DNA of 64,000 nt from Microbacteriaceae bacterium (GTDB lineage: Bacteria; Actinomycetota; Actinomycetes; Actinomycetales; Microbacteriaceae), in assembly GCA_024645175.1 (NCBI GenBank), contig JAHEGB010000001.1, positions 1 to 64,000 on the forward strand, given 5' to 3'. Shown here in pieces: positions 10,458 through 18,959 of the stretch. The notes beneath the pieces were generated by a model. It was not told the origin of the DNA, did not search any database, and saw nothing but the letters and a program-made list of their open reading frames with translations. A program made the position numbers and the translations under genes. Within the stretch, counting starts at the first letter, position 1; every line of letters begins with the position of its first letter.

Positions 10458-11828
10458 GTGAGCACCGAAAGTTATTGGGCCACTAAGGCCGACGAAGTCA
10501 TGGATGCGCTGCTTACGCGCATTCCTGAAAACAAATTGCGACCTCGCCTCGAACCGACTCGTCGCGCGGTCGAACTATTGGGCGACCCGCAAAAGTCGTA
10601 CCGCGTAATTCACGTCACCGGCACAAATGGCAAGACCACAACGACCCGAATCATCGAGCGCATTTTGCGAGAGCTCGGTCTGCGCACGGGCCGATTCACC
10701 AGCCCGCATCTTGTTCGCCTTAATGAGCGCATGGCAATCGATGGCGAACCGGTCGGCGACCAGCAGCTTGCAGAGGTTTGGGCAGACATCGAACCGATTC
10801 TCGCAATGGTCGATGCCGAGCTCGAAGCAGAGGGCGACACCAAGCTGACATTCTTTGAAGCCCTTGCCGTTCTTGGTTTTGCGGTGTTCGCAGACGCACC
10901 AGTCGATGTCTTGGTTCTCGAAGTCGGAATGGGTGGCGAGTGGGATTCGACTAACGTTGCCGATGGTGATGTCGCAGTTTTCACACCGATTTCGATTGAT
11001 CACGCCGAGCGCCTCGGTTCAACCATCGCCGAAATCGCTAAGACCAAGTCTGGAATCATCAAGCCGGGCGCAATCGTCGTATCGAGCGAGCAGCCGGCAG
11101 AAGCCCTAGCCGTGCTCGAGGCAAAGTCCGCAGAGATTGCCGAAAGTTTTGCTATTTATGGTCGCGACTTCGAGATTCTCGATGTCGAGCCAGATGTTGC
11201 CGGTCAAAGATTCTCGGTGAAGACATTGACTAGTGAATACCGAGATTTGTTCTTGCCACTTCACGGTGAATACCAAGCCGAAAATGCGGCGCTGGCAATT
11301 AGTGCCGTCGAGGCGTTCTTTGGCGTAAGCAATCGTTTGTTTGACGATGTGCTGCGTGTTGCAATTGCCGACTCAACCTCTCCGGGTCGTTTGCAAGTGG
11401 TTTCTCGCAAGCCGCTAACAATTCTCGACGCGGCTCACAATCCTGGGGGAGCCGAGTCGCTTGCTCGCGCAATGAAGAAAACTTTCGGCGCGCCAAAGAC
11501 CGTCGCCGTCATTTCGATTCTTGGCGATAAAGATGCACTTGGATTGTTGCAAGCGCTGAACTCAACCGCAGAAACTTTTGTGGTTACCCAGTCGTCATCG
11601 CCGCGCGCTATCGAAGTGCACGAACTCGAGAAGATTGCGATTGAGGTTTTCGGAGAGAGTCGAGTTCGCAGTGCGAGCACTCCATATCGAGCTGTTGAAC
11701 TTGCTAAAGAGTTGGTTTCTGAAAATGGCGCAATCGTGGTTACCGGTTCGATCACTTTGGTCGGCGATGTTTTGAAAAACATTCAGCTTGGTTCAGACGA
11801 AAATGAAGGCGATACCGATGAAAACTAA
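10458..11828 (+). CDS. folC: Bifunctional folylpolyglutamate synthase/dihydrofolate synthase
   Basis: Adds glutamate to dihydropteroate and to folates in the cytoplasm. The Mur-ligase type P-loop is HVTGTNGKTTTTR near residue 50. The FTSPHLVRLNERM segment and the later DAAHNPGGAESL are typical of FolC. Length is 456 aa. It starts with GTG at 10458 behind AGGA, 6 nt after ileS. Its last codons overlap the start of the DUF4233 gene by 11 nt, suggesting translational coupling in the ileS-folC-DUF4233-ndk cluster that is common in actinobacteria. Confidence 0.96.
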   Translation: MSTESYWATKADEVMDALLTRIPENKLRPRLEPTRRAVELLGDPQKSYRVIHVTGTNGKTTTTRIIERILRELGLRTGRFTSPHLVRLNERMAIDGEPVGDQQLAEVWADIEPILAMVDAELEAEGDTKLTFFEALAVLGFAVFADAPVDVLVLEVGMGGEWDSTNVADGDVAVFTPISIDHAERLGSTIAEIAKTKSGIIKPGAIVVSSEQPAEALAVLEAKSAEIAESFAIYGRDFEILDVEPDVAGQRFSVKTLTSEYRDLFLPLHGEYQAENAALAISAVEAFFGVSNRLFDDVLRVAIADSTSPGRLQVVSRKPLTILDAAHNPGGAESLARAMKKTFGAPKTVAVISILGDKDALGLLQALNSTAETFVVTQSSSPRAIEVHELEKIAIEVFGESRVRSASTPYRAVELAKELVSENGAIVVTGSITLVGDVLKNIQLGSDENEGDTDEN

Positions 11829-12231
11829 ATCAATAAAGCGAATGCTCGCTTCGATACTTATGGCATTTGAGTCGTTCATTGTCTTCTTCGCGACACTCGC
11901 GGGCTTTGGTCTAAAGGTCGCCGACGGACCAGTTGTTTGGGCCGTTGGCCTATCCCTTTCGTTCTTGCTGATCATGACTCCCGCGGTTCTAGGCCGCAAG
12001 GGCAGCTATGCCTTCGGCTGGGTGTTGCAAGCTGCCATCGTGGCAATAGGATTCTGGCTTGTGCCAATGTTCTACATCGGCGGCGTATTCGCCTGCATGT
12101 ATGCCTGGGCAATGATTGCCGGTGGCACCATCGACAAGGCAAAGTTGGCTTTCGAGCGCGCAAATGGCATTGTCGTGCAGACTGAGAGCCAAGAAGTTTT
12201 CACAATCGAGAACGACGACAAGAAGGACTAA
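11818..12231 (+). CDS. DUF4233 family membrane protein
   Basis: A 137-residue hydrophobic protein with about four membrane helices and a short charged tail. The sequence and its place between folC and ndk match the actinobacterial DUF4233 family, whose function is unknown. The ORF track starts at a TTG at 11788; I prefer ATG 11818 ([10 protein letters not shown]) because GAAGG lies 8 nt upstream. ATG 11803 is a second choice. The chosen start lies inside the end of folC, so the two are probably translationally coupled. Confidence 0.8.
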   Translation: MKTKSIKRMLASILMAFESFIVFFATLAGFGLKVADGPVVWAVGLSLSFLLIMTPAVLGRKGSYAFGWVLQAAIVAIGFWLVPMFYIGGVFACMYAWAMIAGGTIDKAKLAFERANGIVVQTESQEVFTIENDDKKD

Positions 12232-12233
12232 CT

Positions 12234-12644
12234 ATGACTCAGCAAACTTTGGTGCTTATCAAGCCAGACGGTGTCAAGCGAAACCTGATTGGCGAAATAA
12301 TTTCTCGCATTGAGAAAAAGGGTTACCGCATCGTCGAGATGAAAAAGTTCACTCCGACCAACGACCTGCTGCACGCGCACTACGCCGAGCACGAGGGCAA
12401 GCCTTTCTTCGAGCCACTTGTCGAGTTCATGAAGAGTGGCGACGTTGTTGCTCTCTGCGTTGAGGGCGATCGAGTTATCGAAGGTTTTCGCGCGCTAGCC
12501 GGTGCGACAGACCCAACAGTTGCTGCGCCTGGCACCATCCGTGGTGATTTGGGTCGTGACTGGGGGCTCAAGGTTCAGCAGAACCTTGTTCACGGATCAG
12601 ACTCGCCAGAATCTGCATCGCGCGAACTAGGTCTCTGGTTCTAA
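12234..12644 (+). CDS. ndk: Nucleoside-diphosphate kinase
   Basis: Transfers the gamma phosphate from ATP to NDPs through a phosphohistidine. The catalytic histidine is His120 in [12 protein letters not shown], and the N-terminus [20 protein letters not shown] is diagnostic. Length (136 aa) is normal. It begins 2 nt after the DUF4233 gene behind AAGGA and is the last gene of the ileS cluster. It is convergent with the VKOR gene. Confidence 0.98.
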   Translation: MTQQTLVLIKPDGVKRNLIGEIISRIEKKGYRIVEMKKFTPTNDLLHAHYAEHEGKPFFEPLVEFMKSGDVVALCVEGDRVIEGFRALAGATDPTVAAPGTIRGDLGRDWGLKVQQNLVHGSDSPESASRELGLWF

Positions 12645-12676
12645 ACCGTTTCTAAGAACTCACTTCTAAAGAATTT

Positions 12677-12714
12677 GGCCTAGACAATTAGGCCTAAGGA
12701 ATTAGGCCCCTAGA
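12677..12714. repeat. Short TTAGGCC repeats between ndk and the VKOR gene
   Basis: The 70-nt convergent gap holds GGCCTA-gacaat-TAGGCC, a 6-bp stem overlapping the 10-bp palindrome TTAGGCCTAA, and further ATTAGGC copies downstream, the last running into the VKOR stop codon. It could act as a weak bidirectional terminator, but neither strand shows a good U tract. Confidence 0.4.
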
Positions 12715-13344
12715 TTAGGCAAGGTTGAAGAACTTCAACCAGAGGCTCCAAAACTGCACCGCAATGACGGTTGCAATTGCAAGCACAGTGATAAGTGAAA
12801 CTAGCCAAGCCCAGTCATAGGCCTTGAAGAAGAAGTTGATCGACTTAGCTGGAATAGGCAAGTAGCCCTCTCGACCGCCGTGTGCAAGCAACTGCCAGAA
12901 CATCGGAATCACCGCTGCCCAAGCGACCATGCAGTAAGGGCAAAGAGCGCCAATGTCGAAGATGGCGGTGCTGGCCAGCCAAAGCACAAATGTGAATGCC
13001 AGAACCTGGCCCGCGAAGAACAGCTGCCAAAACCAGTTAGCGAATTTGGCACCAGCTAAAACACCAACTCCGACAGCGATTGGTGCCACAAAGGCTGCAA
13101 GACCGAGCAGCGGGTTCGGAAAGCCAAAGAGTTTTGCTTCGGGGCTGAGCATTACTGACTTGCACGAAATGAAGCTGGCAACATCGCAACTCAGGGTGGC
13201 GTTAGGGTCGCTTGCCACGTGAAAACGCTCGAGAGTGAGCAAGAACGAGGCCAGCCAGCCGGTGATTCCGGCAATAATCAAGAAAATCGCTAGTGGTTTA
13301 GATGCCTCAACCGTTGGGGTTTTAGTGCTGGTTTCGCTACTCAT
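12715..13344 (-). CDS. Vitamin K epoxide reductase (VKOR) family protein
   Basis: A membrane enzyme that re-oxidises a DsbA-like partner and so drives disulfide formation outside the cytoplasm in actinobacteria. It has 209 residues with about five membrane helices. The redox motif CPYC is at residues 135-138 and the loop cysteines are at 53 and 61 (SCDVASFISCKS), matching the four-cysteine VKOR pattern. No DsbA partner is adjacent. The ATG at 13344 is preceded at 7 nt by TAGACT, a leaderless-type arrangement. The first 16 residues are hydrophilic and cytosolic. Confidence 0.9.
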   Translation of the reverse strand: MSSETSTKTPTVEASKPLAIFLIIAGITGWLASFLLTLERFHVASDPNATLSCDVASFISCKSVMLSPEAKLFGFPNPLLGLAAFVAPIAVGVGVLAGAKFANWFWQLFFAGQVLAFTFVLWLASTAIFDIGALCPYCMVAWAAVIPMFWQLLAHGGREGYLPIPAKSINFFFKAYDWAWLVSLITVLAIATVIAVQFWSLWLKFFNLA

Positions 13345-13351
13345 AGCACCA

Positions 13352-13357
13352 AGTCTA
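13352..13357 (-). promoter_or_regulatory. -10 hexamer of the VKOR gene, leaderless-type start
   Basis: On the minus strand TAGACT, 7 nt, then ATG. No Shine-Dalgarno precedes the start. No convincing -35 is present at 16 to 18 nt. Confidence 0.45.
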
Positions 13358-13606
13358 GACCCGCGCCTACTGACAATTCAGGGGTCGAGTGCCATACTAG
13401 AAAGCAGTTGCTCTAGCCCACACGCTAGGCAGCGCAGATTTCTCGAGCATCCGTGAGATTGCCGCATAAGACCCATCGGGCAGCAGGCGCCACTTAGCAA
13501 TGACTCGAAAAGGTTTGGTTGGTCACAAAAGTGATCAACATAGGTTTAAAGGTTTCGAACTCGGTGAGTGTGGCCCGAAAGAGAAACAGCTTGGAGTGCA
13601 CCAGAA
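13358..13606 (+). other. Leader and promoter region of rne
   Basis: The gap between the VKOR start and rne is 262 nt, one of the longest in the window, and contains no ORF I would call. TGACAA and TACTAG separated by 18 nt (13371-13400) could be an upstream promoter. TTGGTC and TAGGTT 16 nt apart (13519-13546) could be a second. The second candidate overlaps the inverted repeat TTGGTCAC-AAAA-GTGATCAA (13519-13538). Long leaders that mediate RNase E autoregulation are known in other bacteria; that role here is inference. Confidence 0.35.
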
Positions 13607-15823
13607 ATGGTGAAAGAAAATAATTCAGAATCAGTCGAACCTACAACTGAGAAAAAGCCAGCGGCCAAGAAGCCAGCGGCAAAGAAGACAACAGACGCGG
13701 CTAAGAAGCCTGCTGCAAAAAAGCCAGCGGCCAAGAAAACCGATGCCGATGCACCGGTAGTCGAAAAGACCGAAGCGAAGAAGCCAGCGGCAAAGAAGCC
13801 TGCCGCCAAGAAGAGCGAATCAAAAACTGGCGAAACGGCGAAAGCAGAACCTGCCAAGACCGCTCCGGTTGCCGTTACCGCGACCTCAATGATTTTCATG
13901 GCTCCAGATCTTCCGACTCCGGTAATTGACAAAAAGCGCGGTCGCCCGATCGAAGAGAAGAAGTCAAACAACACTGACGGTTCAGACTCGCATGTGCGTC
14001 GTCGTTCACGTCGTCGTGAGGGTGAACTTGCAGAAGGTGAGCAACTGCCGCCGAACACCGTTGTAAAGGTGCGAACCCCTCGCGAACCAAAAGAGCCAAG
14101 CAACGAACCAACTCGCATCAAGGGCTCGACTCGTCTCGAAGCCAAGAAGCAGCGTCGTCGCGATGGTCGCGATGCTGGGCGTCGTCGCAGCAACACGATC
14201 ACAGAGTCAGAGTTCTTGGCTCGTCGTGAAGCAGTCGATCGCACGATGGTGGTTCGTTCGAAAGATGGCAAGATTCAGCTTGGCGTTCTTGAAGACAAGA
14301 TTCTCGTCGAGCACTACGTGGCAAAGGCTTCTGAGGCTTCGCTAATCGGCAACGTTTATCTGGGCAAGGTTCAGAACGTATTGCCTTCAATGGAGGCCGC
14401 ATTCGTCGACATTGGCCGTGGCCGCAACGCAGTGCTTTATTCGGGTGAAGTCGACTGGGAGCTTGCAGAGACTGGCAACCAGCCTCGCCGCATCGAGCTA
14501 GCGCTCAAGAGTGGCGACACCGTTTTGGTTCAGGTAACCAAAGACCCAGTTGGTCAAAAGGGTGCACGTCTAACCTCGCAAGTTTCGCTTCCTGGTCGTT
14601 ACTTGGTCTATGTGCCTAACGGTTCGATGAACGGAATCTCTCGCAAGCTGCCTGAGTCAGAGCGTTCTCGTCTAAAGAAAATTTTGAAAGAGATTCTTCC
14701 TGAAGATGCTGGCGTCATTGTTCGCACAGCCGCTGAGGGTGCAACCGAAGAGCAGCTAACTCTTGATGTTCAGCGCTTGCAAGAGCAGTGGGCTGACATT
14801 GAGAAGAAGGTTGAAGTTGGCAATGCGCCTTCACTTCTTCACAGTGAGCCTGACCTTTTGGTCAAGATTGTTCGCGACGTCTTCAACGAAGACTTCAACA
14901 AGATGGTCATCTCGGGCGACGATGCTTATCAGGTAATCAGCGAATACCTGCAGGGCGTTGCTCCTGATCTTCTTGAACGAGTCGAAATGTTCAAGGGCGA
15001 AAAAGATGTCTTCGATGAATTCCGAATCGGCGAGCAGATTGCAAAGGCTCTCGATCGCAAGGTTTATTTGCCTAGTGGTGGATCTCTAGTTATCGACCGC
15101 ACAGAAGCTATGACAGTTGTCGATGTGAACACCGGCAAGTTTGTTGGCTCTGGCGGAAACCTCGAAGAGACCGTGACCAAGAACAACCTCGAAGCTGCCG
15201 AAGAAATCGTTCGCCAGATGCGTCTTCGCGACATCGGTGGAATCATCGTCATCGACTTCATCGACATGGTTCTCGAATCAAACCGCGATCTCGTTTTGCG
15301 TCGATTGATGGAATGCCTAAGTCGCGACCGCACGAAGCACCAGGTTGCTGAAGTTACTTCTCTCGGATTAGTTCAGATGACTCGAAAGAAGCTCGGCATC
15401 GGCCTGCTCGAAGCATTTAGCGAACCTTGTGAGGCTTGTGCCTCTCGCGGTGTCATCGTGCACCACGAGCCAATCATGCGCTCAAAGCAGCACGTTGGCG
15501 AAGACTCAAAGCCGCAGAAGCAGCAGCAGGGCAAGCAGAAGAACCGCGACAAGAAGCCAGAGGTTGCCAAGGTGGTTACCCCTGAGCGTGCCGTCGAACT
15601 CGGAAACGCAATCACCAAGATTGCCGCTTCGACCGTTGCCGCCCATGAGGCAGCCGGAGAGCCGAGCCCAATTGTGGCTCCGGTAATCAAGGATGCTGGC
15701 GACAGCGCAGCTTCAGAGGCCGCACAGGCCAACGATTTGCTCGAATCGGTGCTAGAGGCTCTTCCTGAGCCAAAGGCTCCAGGCCAGGGCAGAAGAAAAC
15801 CTCGAAGCCGTCGGGGTCGCTAG
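13607..15823 (+). CDS. rne: Ribonuclease E/G family endoribonuclease
   Basis: Single-strand endoribonuclease for mRNA decay and rRNA processing. From ATG 13607 it has 738 residues: a Lys/Ala/Pro-rich arm (about residues 15-70), an Arg-rich linker, the S1-like domain (starting near IGNVYLGKVQNVLPSMEAAF), the DNase I-like catalytic domain with acidic residues in TVVDVNTGKF and VIDFIDM, and the zinc-link CEAC near residue 607. A basic tail (QGRRKPRSRRGR) ends it. I chose ATG 13607 over the track's GTG at 13568 because GGAG lies 10 nt upstream. The catalytic core is intact. rplU and rpmA follow, as in most actinobacteria. Confidence 0.95.
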   Translation: MVKENNSESVEPTTEKKPAAKKPAAKKTTDAAKKPAAKKPAAKKTDADAPVVEKTEAKKPAAKKPAAKKSESKTGETAKAEPAKTAPVAVTATSMIFMAPDLPTPVIDKKRGRPIEEKKSNNTDGSDSHVRRRSRRREGELAEGEQLPPNTVVKVRTPREPKEPSNEPTRIKGSTRLEAKKQRRRDGRDAGRRRSNTITESEFLARREAVDRTMVVRSKDGKIQLGVLEDKILVEHYVAKASEASLIGNVYLGKVQNVLPSMEAAFVDIGRGRNAVLYSGEVDWELAETGNQPRRIELALKSGDTVLVQVTKDPVGQKGARLTSQVSLPGRYLVYVPNGSMNGISRKLPESERSRLKKILKEILPEDAGVIVRTAAEGATEEQLTLDVQRLQEQWADIEKKVEVGNAPSLLHSEPDLLVKIVRDVFNEDFNKMVISGDDAYQVISEYLQGVAPDLLERVEMFKGEKDVFDEFRIGEQIAKALDRKVYLPSGGSLVIDRTEAMTVVDVNTGKFVGSGGNLEETVTKNNLEAAEEIVRQMRLRDIGGIIVIDFIDMVLESNRDLVLRRLMECLSRDRTKHQVAEVTSLGLVQMTRKKLGIGLLEAFSEPCEACASRGVIVHHEPIMRSKQHVGEDSKPQKQQQGKQKNRDKKPEVAKVVTPERAVELGNAITKIAASTVAAHEAAGEPSPIVAPVIKDAGDSAASEAAQANDLLESVLEALPEPKAPGQGRRKPRSRRGR
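13651..13813 (+). repeat. In-frame KPAAKK-type repeats in the rne N-terminal arm
   Basis: Seven or so copies of KKPAAK units, encoded by near-identical variants of aagccagcggccaagaag. The protein stretch resembles the basic tails of histone H1-like and HU-type proteins and is expected to be disordered and to bind nucleic acid. The repeats are coding and in frame, not a CRISPR or satellite array. Confidence 0.85.
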
Positions 15824-15854
15824 CTAAAAAAGCCGAAAACTAGGGCAAATAGGT

Positions 15855-15883
15855 TTGACCATAGCCAGATTGGTGGCTAAACT
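15855..15883 (+). promoter_or_regulatory. Sigma-A type promoter of rplU-rpmA
   Basis: TTGACC and TAAACT are separated by exactly 17 nt, the best consensus promoter in the window. Transcription would start near 15890 and give a leader of about 60 nt before the rplU GTG. Confidence 0.7.
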
Positions 15884-15951
15884 AGAACCTCGTTGCCCGC
15901 TGAGTTTTCGCGAATGCAACATTTTCAATTCTTTGAACAAAGGGTAGATCT

Positions 15952-16260
15952 GTGGTTTACGCAGTAGTCCGCGCAGGCGGCCGTCAAGAGAAGGTGTCAG
16001 TCGGCACCATCGTCACGCTCGACCGTATCAAGCAAGACGGCAGTGGCAAGATCGAGCTTCCAGTACTTTTGCTAGTCGACGGTGACAAGGTCACTTCAGA
16101 CGCAGCAGCTTTGGCAAAGGTGAAGGTTACCGCTGAGGTAATCGGTGACCTTCGTGGCCCAAAGATCATCATTCAGCACTACAAGAACAAGACCGGTTTC
16201 AAGCGCCGCATGGGTTTCCGTGCAGAGCTAACCCGTGTCAAGGTCACTGAGATTAAGTAA
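15952..16260 (+). CDS. rplU: 50S ribosomal protein L21
   Basis: Large-subunit ribosomal protein. The sequence [20 protein letters not shown] at the N-terminus and [15 protein letters not shown] at the C-terminus are diagnostic. Length is 102 aa. It starts with GTG behind AAAGGG, downstream of a clear promoter at 15855-15883, and is followed 14 nt later by rpmA. Confidence 0.98.
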   Translation: MVYAVVRAGGRQEKVSVGTIVTLDRIKQDGSGKIELPVLLLVDGDKVTSDAAALAKVKVTAEVIGDLRGPKIIIQHYKNKTGFKRRMGFRAELTRVKVTEIK

Positions 16261-16274
16261 AGGACTGACACAAA

Positions 16275-16529
16275 ATGGCTTCCAAAAAAGGTGTTAGCTC
16301 GACCCGAAACGGTCGCGATTCAAATGCACAGCGTCTTGGCGTAAAGCGTTACGCAGGTCAAGTTGTTAACTCAGGCGAAATCATTGTTCGTCAGCGCGGA
16401 ACTCACTTTCACCCAGGTGTAAACGTGGGCAAGGGCAAAGACGACACTCTGTTCGCACTTGCTGCAGGCGCAGTTCAGTTCGGCACCAAGGGTGGCCGTC
16501 GCGTAGTCAACATTGTTGTTGCTGCTTAA
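16275..16529 (+). CDS. rpmA: 50S ribosomal protein L27
   Basis: Large-subunit protein near the peptidyl transferase centre. The [16 protein letters not shown] start and [14 protein letters not shown] core are diagnostic. The N-terminus has no cleavable extension of the firmicute type. Length is 84 aa. AAAGGA lies upstream of the ATG. A terminator hairpin follows before obgE. Confidence 0.98.
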   Translation: MASKKGVSSTRNGRDSNAQRLGVKRYAGQVVNSGEIIVRQRGTHFHPGVNVGKGKDDTLFALAAGAVQFGTKGGRRVVNIVVAA

Positions 16530-16542
16530 CTAACAAAACTCT

Positions 16543-16574
16543 CAGCGAGGCGAGCCTTTGGCTCGCCTTTGCTG
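16543..16574 (+). terminator. Hairpin between rpmA and obgE
   Basis: GGCGAGCC-TTT-GGCTCGCC is a perfect 8-bp stem, extended by outer CAGC/GCTG pairs and followed by a broken T run. It probably ends most rplU-rpmA transcripts and lets a fraction continue into obgE, which has a strong ribosome binding site just downstream. Confidence 0.75.
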
Positions 16575-16599
16575 TTTCTAAACGTATCGGGAGGGAATC

Positions 16600-18177
16600 A
16601 TGGTTACATTCGTTGATCAAGTCACCCTTCACCTACGCGCCGGAAACGGCGGCGACGGTTGCGTTTCTGTGCACCGCGAAAAATTCAAGCCACTAGCTGG
16701 CCCAGATGGCGCTGACGGTGGCAACGGCGGAAGCATCTCGCTAATCGCCGACCCGAACACAACCACTCTTCTTGAATATCACTTTCACCCGCACCGCAGC
16801 GGTGGCGACGGTGGCGACGGTGCCGGCGATTTTCGCAATGGCGCAACGGGTGCCGATGTAAAGCTTCCGGTTCCAATTGGAACAGTTGTAAAGAAGGCCA
16901 ATGGCGACCTAATCGCTGACCTTCTTGAGCCAGGCATGGAGCTCGTTGTCGCTGAAGGCGGCATGGGTGGCAAGGGCAACGCGGCGCTCTCAAGCTCGAA
17001 GCGCAAGGCACCAGGTTTCGCTTTGCTTGGCGTTCCTGGTTGGCAGGGCGATGTAATTCTTGAGCTCAAGACTGTTGCTGACGTTGCACTTGTGGGCTAT
17101 CCGAGTGCTGGCAAATCTAGTTTGATTGCTTCGATGTCAGCCGCTCGACCAAAGATCGCAGACTACCCATTCACAACTTTGCACCCGAACCTTGGCGTGG
17201 TTCAGGCTGAACAAACCCGTTATGTAATCGCAGACGTTCCAGGCCTTATCGAGGGCGCGAGCGAGGGCAAGGGTCTTGGTTTGCAGTTCTTGCGTCACGT
17301 TGAGCGCTGCTCGGCATTGCTGCACGTTATCGATTGCGCGACACTCGAACCACAGCGTGACCCAATCACAGACCTCGAAAAGATCTTGCACGAACTCGAC
17401 GCTTATCAGGTTCCTGAAGGTGAGCTTCCGCTGACTCAGCGCCCACAGTTGATTGCTCTGAACAAGGCAGATGTTCCTGATGCTCGCGAGCTTGCCGAAT
17501 TTGTAAAGCCTGAACTCGAAGCTCGCGGTTATCGTGTGTTTATCGTTTCGGCAGCGAGCCATGAAGGACTTCGCGAACTCAACTTTGCTCTCGCGCAATT
17601 GGTTGAGCAAGAGCGCAAGACTCGCGCAGCAATCGCACCGGTGCGCCCACGAATCACTTTGATGCAGTCGCGTCGCGACGAGAGCAAGTTCACCGTAACC
17701 AAAGAGAACTCGCACGAAGGCGAGTTCTTCAGAATTCTTGGTGTCAAACCAGAGCGTTGGGTTGCACAAACACAGTTTGGTAACGACGAAGCCGTTGGCT
17801 ACCTAGGTGACCGACTATTCAAGCTTGGAATCGAAGAGGCCTTGTTCAAGGCTGGCGCTATTGCAGGTTCGACAGTTGTTATTGGCCCAGGTCAGGGTGT
17901 TCTCTTCGATTGGGAGCCTTCTATTGCTAGTGCCGGTGAACTAATTGGTGGTCGTCGAGGCGAAGACATTCGAATTGATCAGAACCCACGACGCACTACC
18001 AACGACCGCCGCGAAGCTTATAAAGAACGCATGGATCGCAAGGCCGAAATTCGTGCCGAGATGGAGAAAGAGCGCAAGGCCGGAATCTGGTCAAAGCCTT
18101 CTGACTTCAAACCCGAGAATCCGGTTGTTAAGGGCGAGAACCAAGATCGCAGCGAGGCTAGCGAGCAGGAGGACTAA
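16600..18177 (+). CDS. obgE: GTPase ObgE/CgtA
   Basis: Essential GTPase of ribosome assembly and stress response. It has the glycine-rich Obg fold (residues 1-160), a GTPase domain with GYPSAGKSS near 166, DVPG near 212 and NKAD near 288, and the OCT domain around FRILGVKPERWVAQTQF. The last 60 or so residues are a charged extension, as in other actinobacterial Obg proteins. Length is 525 aa. GGGAGGG precedes the ATG. The stop overlaps the proB start by 1 nt (TAATG). Confidence 0.97.
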   Translation: MVTFVDQVTLHLRAGNGGDGCVSVHREKFKPLAGPDGADGGNGGSISLIADPNTTTLLEYHFHPHRSGGDGGDGAGDFRNGATGADVKLPVPIGTVVKKANGDLIADLLEPGMELVVAEGGMGGKGNAALSSSKRKAPGFALLGVPGWQGDVILELKTVADVALVGYPSAGKSSLIASMSAARPKIADYPFTTLHPNLGVVQAEQTRYVIADVPGLIEGASEGKGLGLQFLRHVERCSALLHVIDCATLEPQRDPITDLEKILHELDAYQVPEGELPLTQRPQLIALNKADVPDARELAEFVKPELEARGYRVFIVSAASHEGLRELNFALAQLVEQERKTRAAIAPVRPRITLMQSRRDESKFTVTKENSHEGEFFRILGVKPERWVAQTQFGNDEAVGYLGDRLFKLGIEEALFKAGAIAGSTVVIGPGQGVLFDWEPSIASAGELIGGRRGEDIRIDQNPRRTTNDRREAYKERMDRKAEIRAEMEKERKAGIWSKPSDFKPENPVVKGENQDRSEASEQED

Positions 18178-18959
18178 TGGTTCTTCACAATCAATCAGAC
18201 TTGACCAGCGCAAAGCGCGTTGTCGTCAAAGTTGGTTCGTCTTCAATCAGTGGCGAAAATCAACACAAGATCGAGAAATTGGTCGACGCCCTCGCAGCTG
18301 CACACAAAACCGGCCAAGAGGTTATTTTGGTGACCTCTGGAGCTATCGCAACCGGAATGCCGCTACTGAACCTCGAATCCAAACCTGACGACTTGGCAAC
18401 ATCGCAGGCATTGGCTTCGGTTGGCCAGGGTCGATTGATCTCTCGCTACCAGAGCAGCCTCGAGCGCTACGACCTAATTGCCGGTCAGGTATTGCTAACC
18501 GCTCAAGATCTCGAGGGCACAGAAACTCGCGAGAACGCGAAGCGTGCGATGGAGCGCCTAGTCTCGCTTCGAGTGATTCCAATTGTGAACGAGAACGACA
18601 CCGTTGCCACCGCAGAAATTCGCTTCGGAGATAACGACCGACTCGCAGCTTTAGTCGCCGTTTTGGTCGAAGCCGATGCCCTTATTTTGCTCAGCGATGT
18701 CGACGCCCTTTATGACATGCCGCCAACCAAGCCAGGCGCTAGGCGGATCGAGCGAGTTGCCTTCGGCGACGAACTCGCAGAGGTCGAAATTGGTGGCTCT
18801 GGCAGCAGTGTGGGCACCGGCGGTGCCGTAACCAAGGTTTCGGCTGCCAAAGTTGCAACAGAGGCCGGAGTTTCGGTTCTGTTGACCAGCTCAGACCTTG
18901 TTGCCGAGGCGCTCACTGGGCAAAATGTAGGAACCTGGTTCGAAGCAAAGGAGCACTAA
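18177..18959 (+). CDS. proB: Glutamate 5-kinase
   Basis: First step of proline biosynthesis: ATP-dependent phosphorylation of glutamate. It has the amino-acid kinase fold with VVKVGSSSI near the start, TSGAIATG, and the GTGGAVTKVSAA motif. Length is 260 aa, lacking the C-terminal PUA domain found in the E. coli enzyme. It overlaps both neighbours by 1 nt (obgE upstream, proA downstream), so the three are probably co-translated. Confidence 0.95.
   Translation: MVLHNQSDLTSAKRVVVKVGSSSISGENQHKIEKLVDALAAAHKTGQEVILVTSGAIATGMPLLNLESKPDDLATSQALASVGQGRLISRYQSSLERYDLIAGQVLLTAQDLEGTETRENAKRAMERLVSLRVIPIVNENDTVATAEIRFGDNDRLAALVAVLVEADALILLSDVDALYDMPPTKPGARRIERVAFGDELAEVEIGGSGSSVGTGGAVTKVSAAKVATEAGVSVLLTSSDLVAEALTGQNVGTWFEAKEH

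Noticed and set aside
13651-13813. CRISPR-like or satellite repeat array
   Set aside because: The repeats are short, in frame and coding (Lys/Ala/Pro); no regular unique spacers.
13546-14271. 241-aa minus-strand ORF rich in AAGFFAAGFL repeats
   Set aside because: It is the antisense shadow of the KPAAKK-encoding repeats of rne; low-complexity and without a ribosome binding site.
17137-17769. 210-aa minus-strand ORF inside obgE
   Set aside because: Fully antisense to a conserved, intact GTPase gene; composition and codon pattern are those of a shadow frame.
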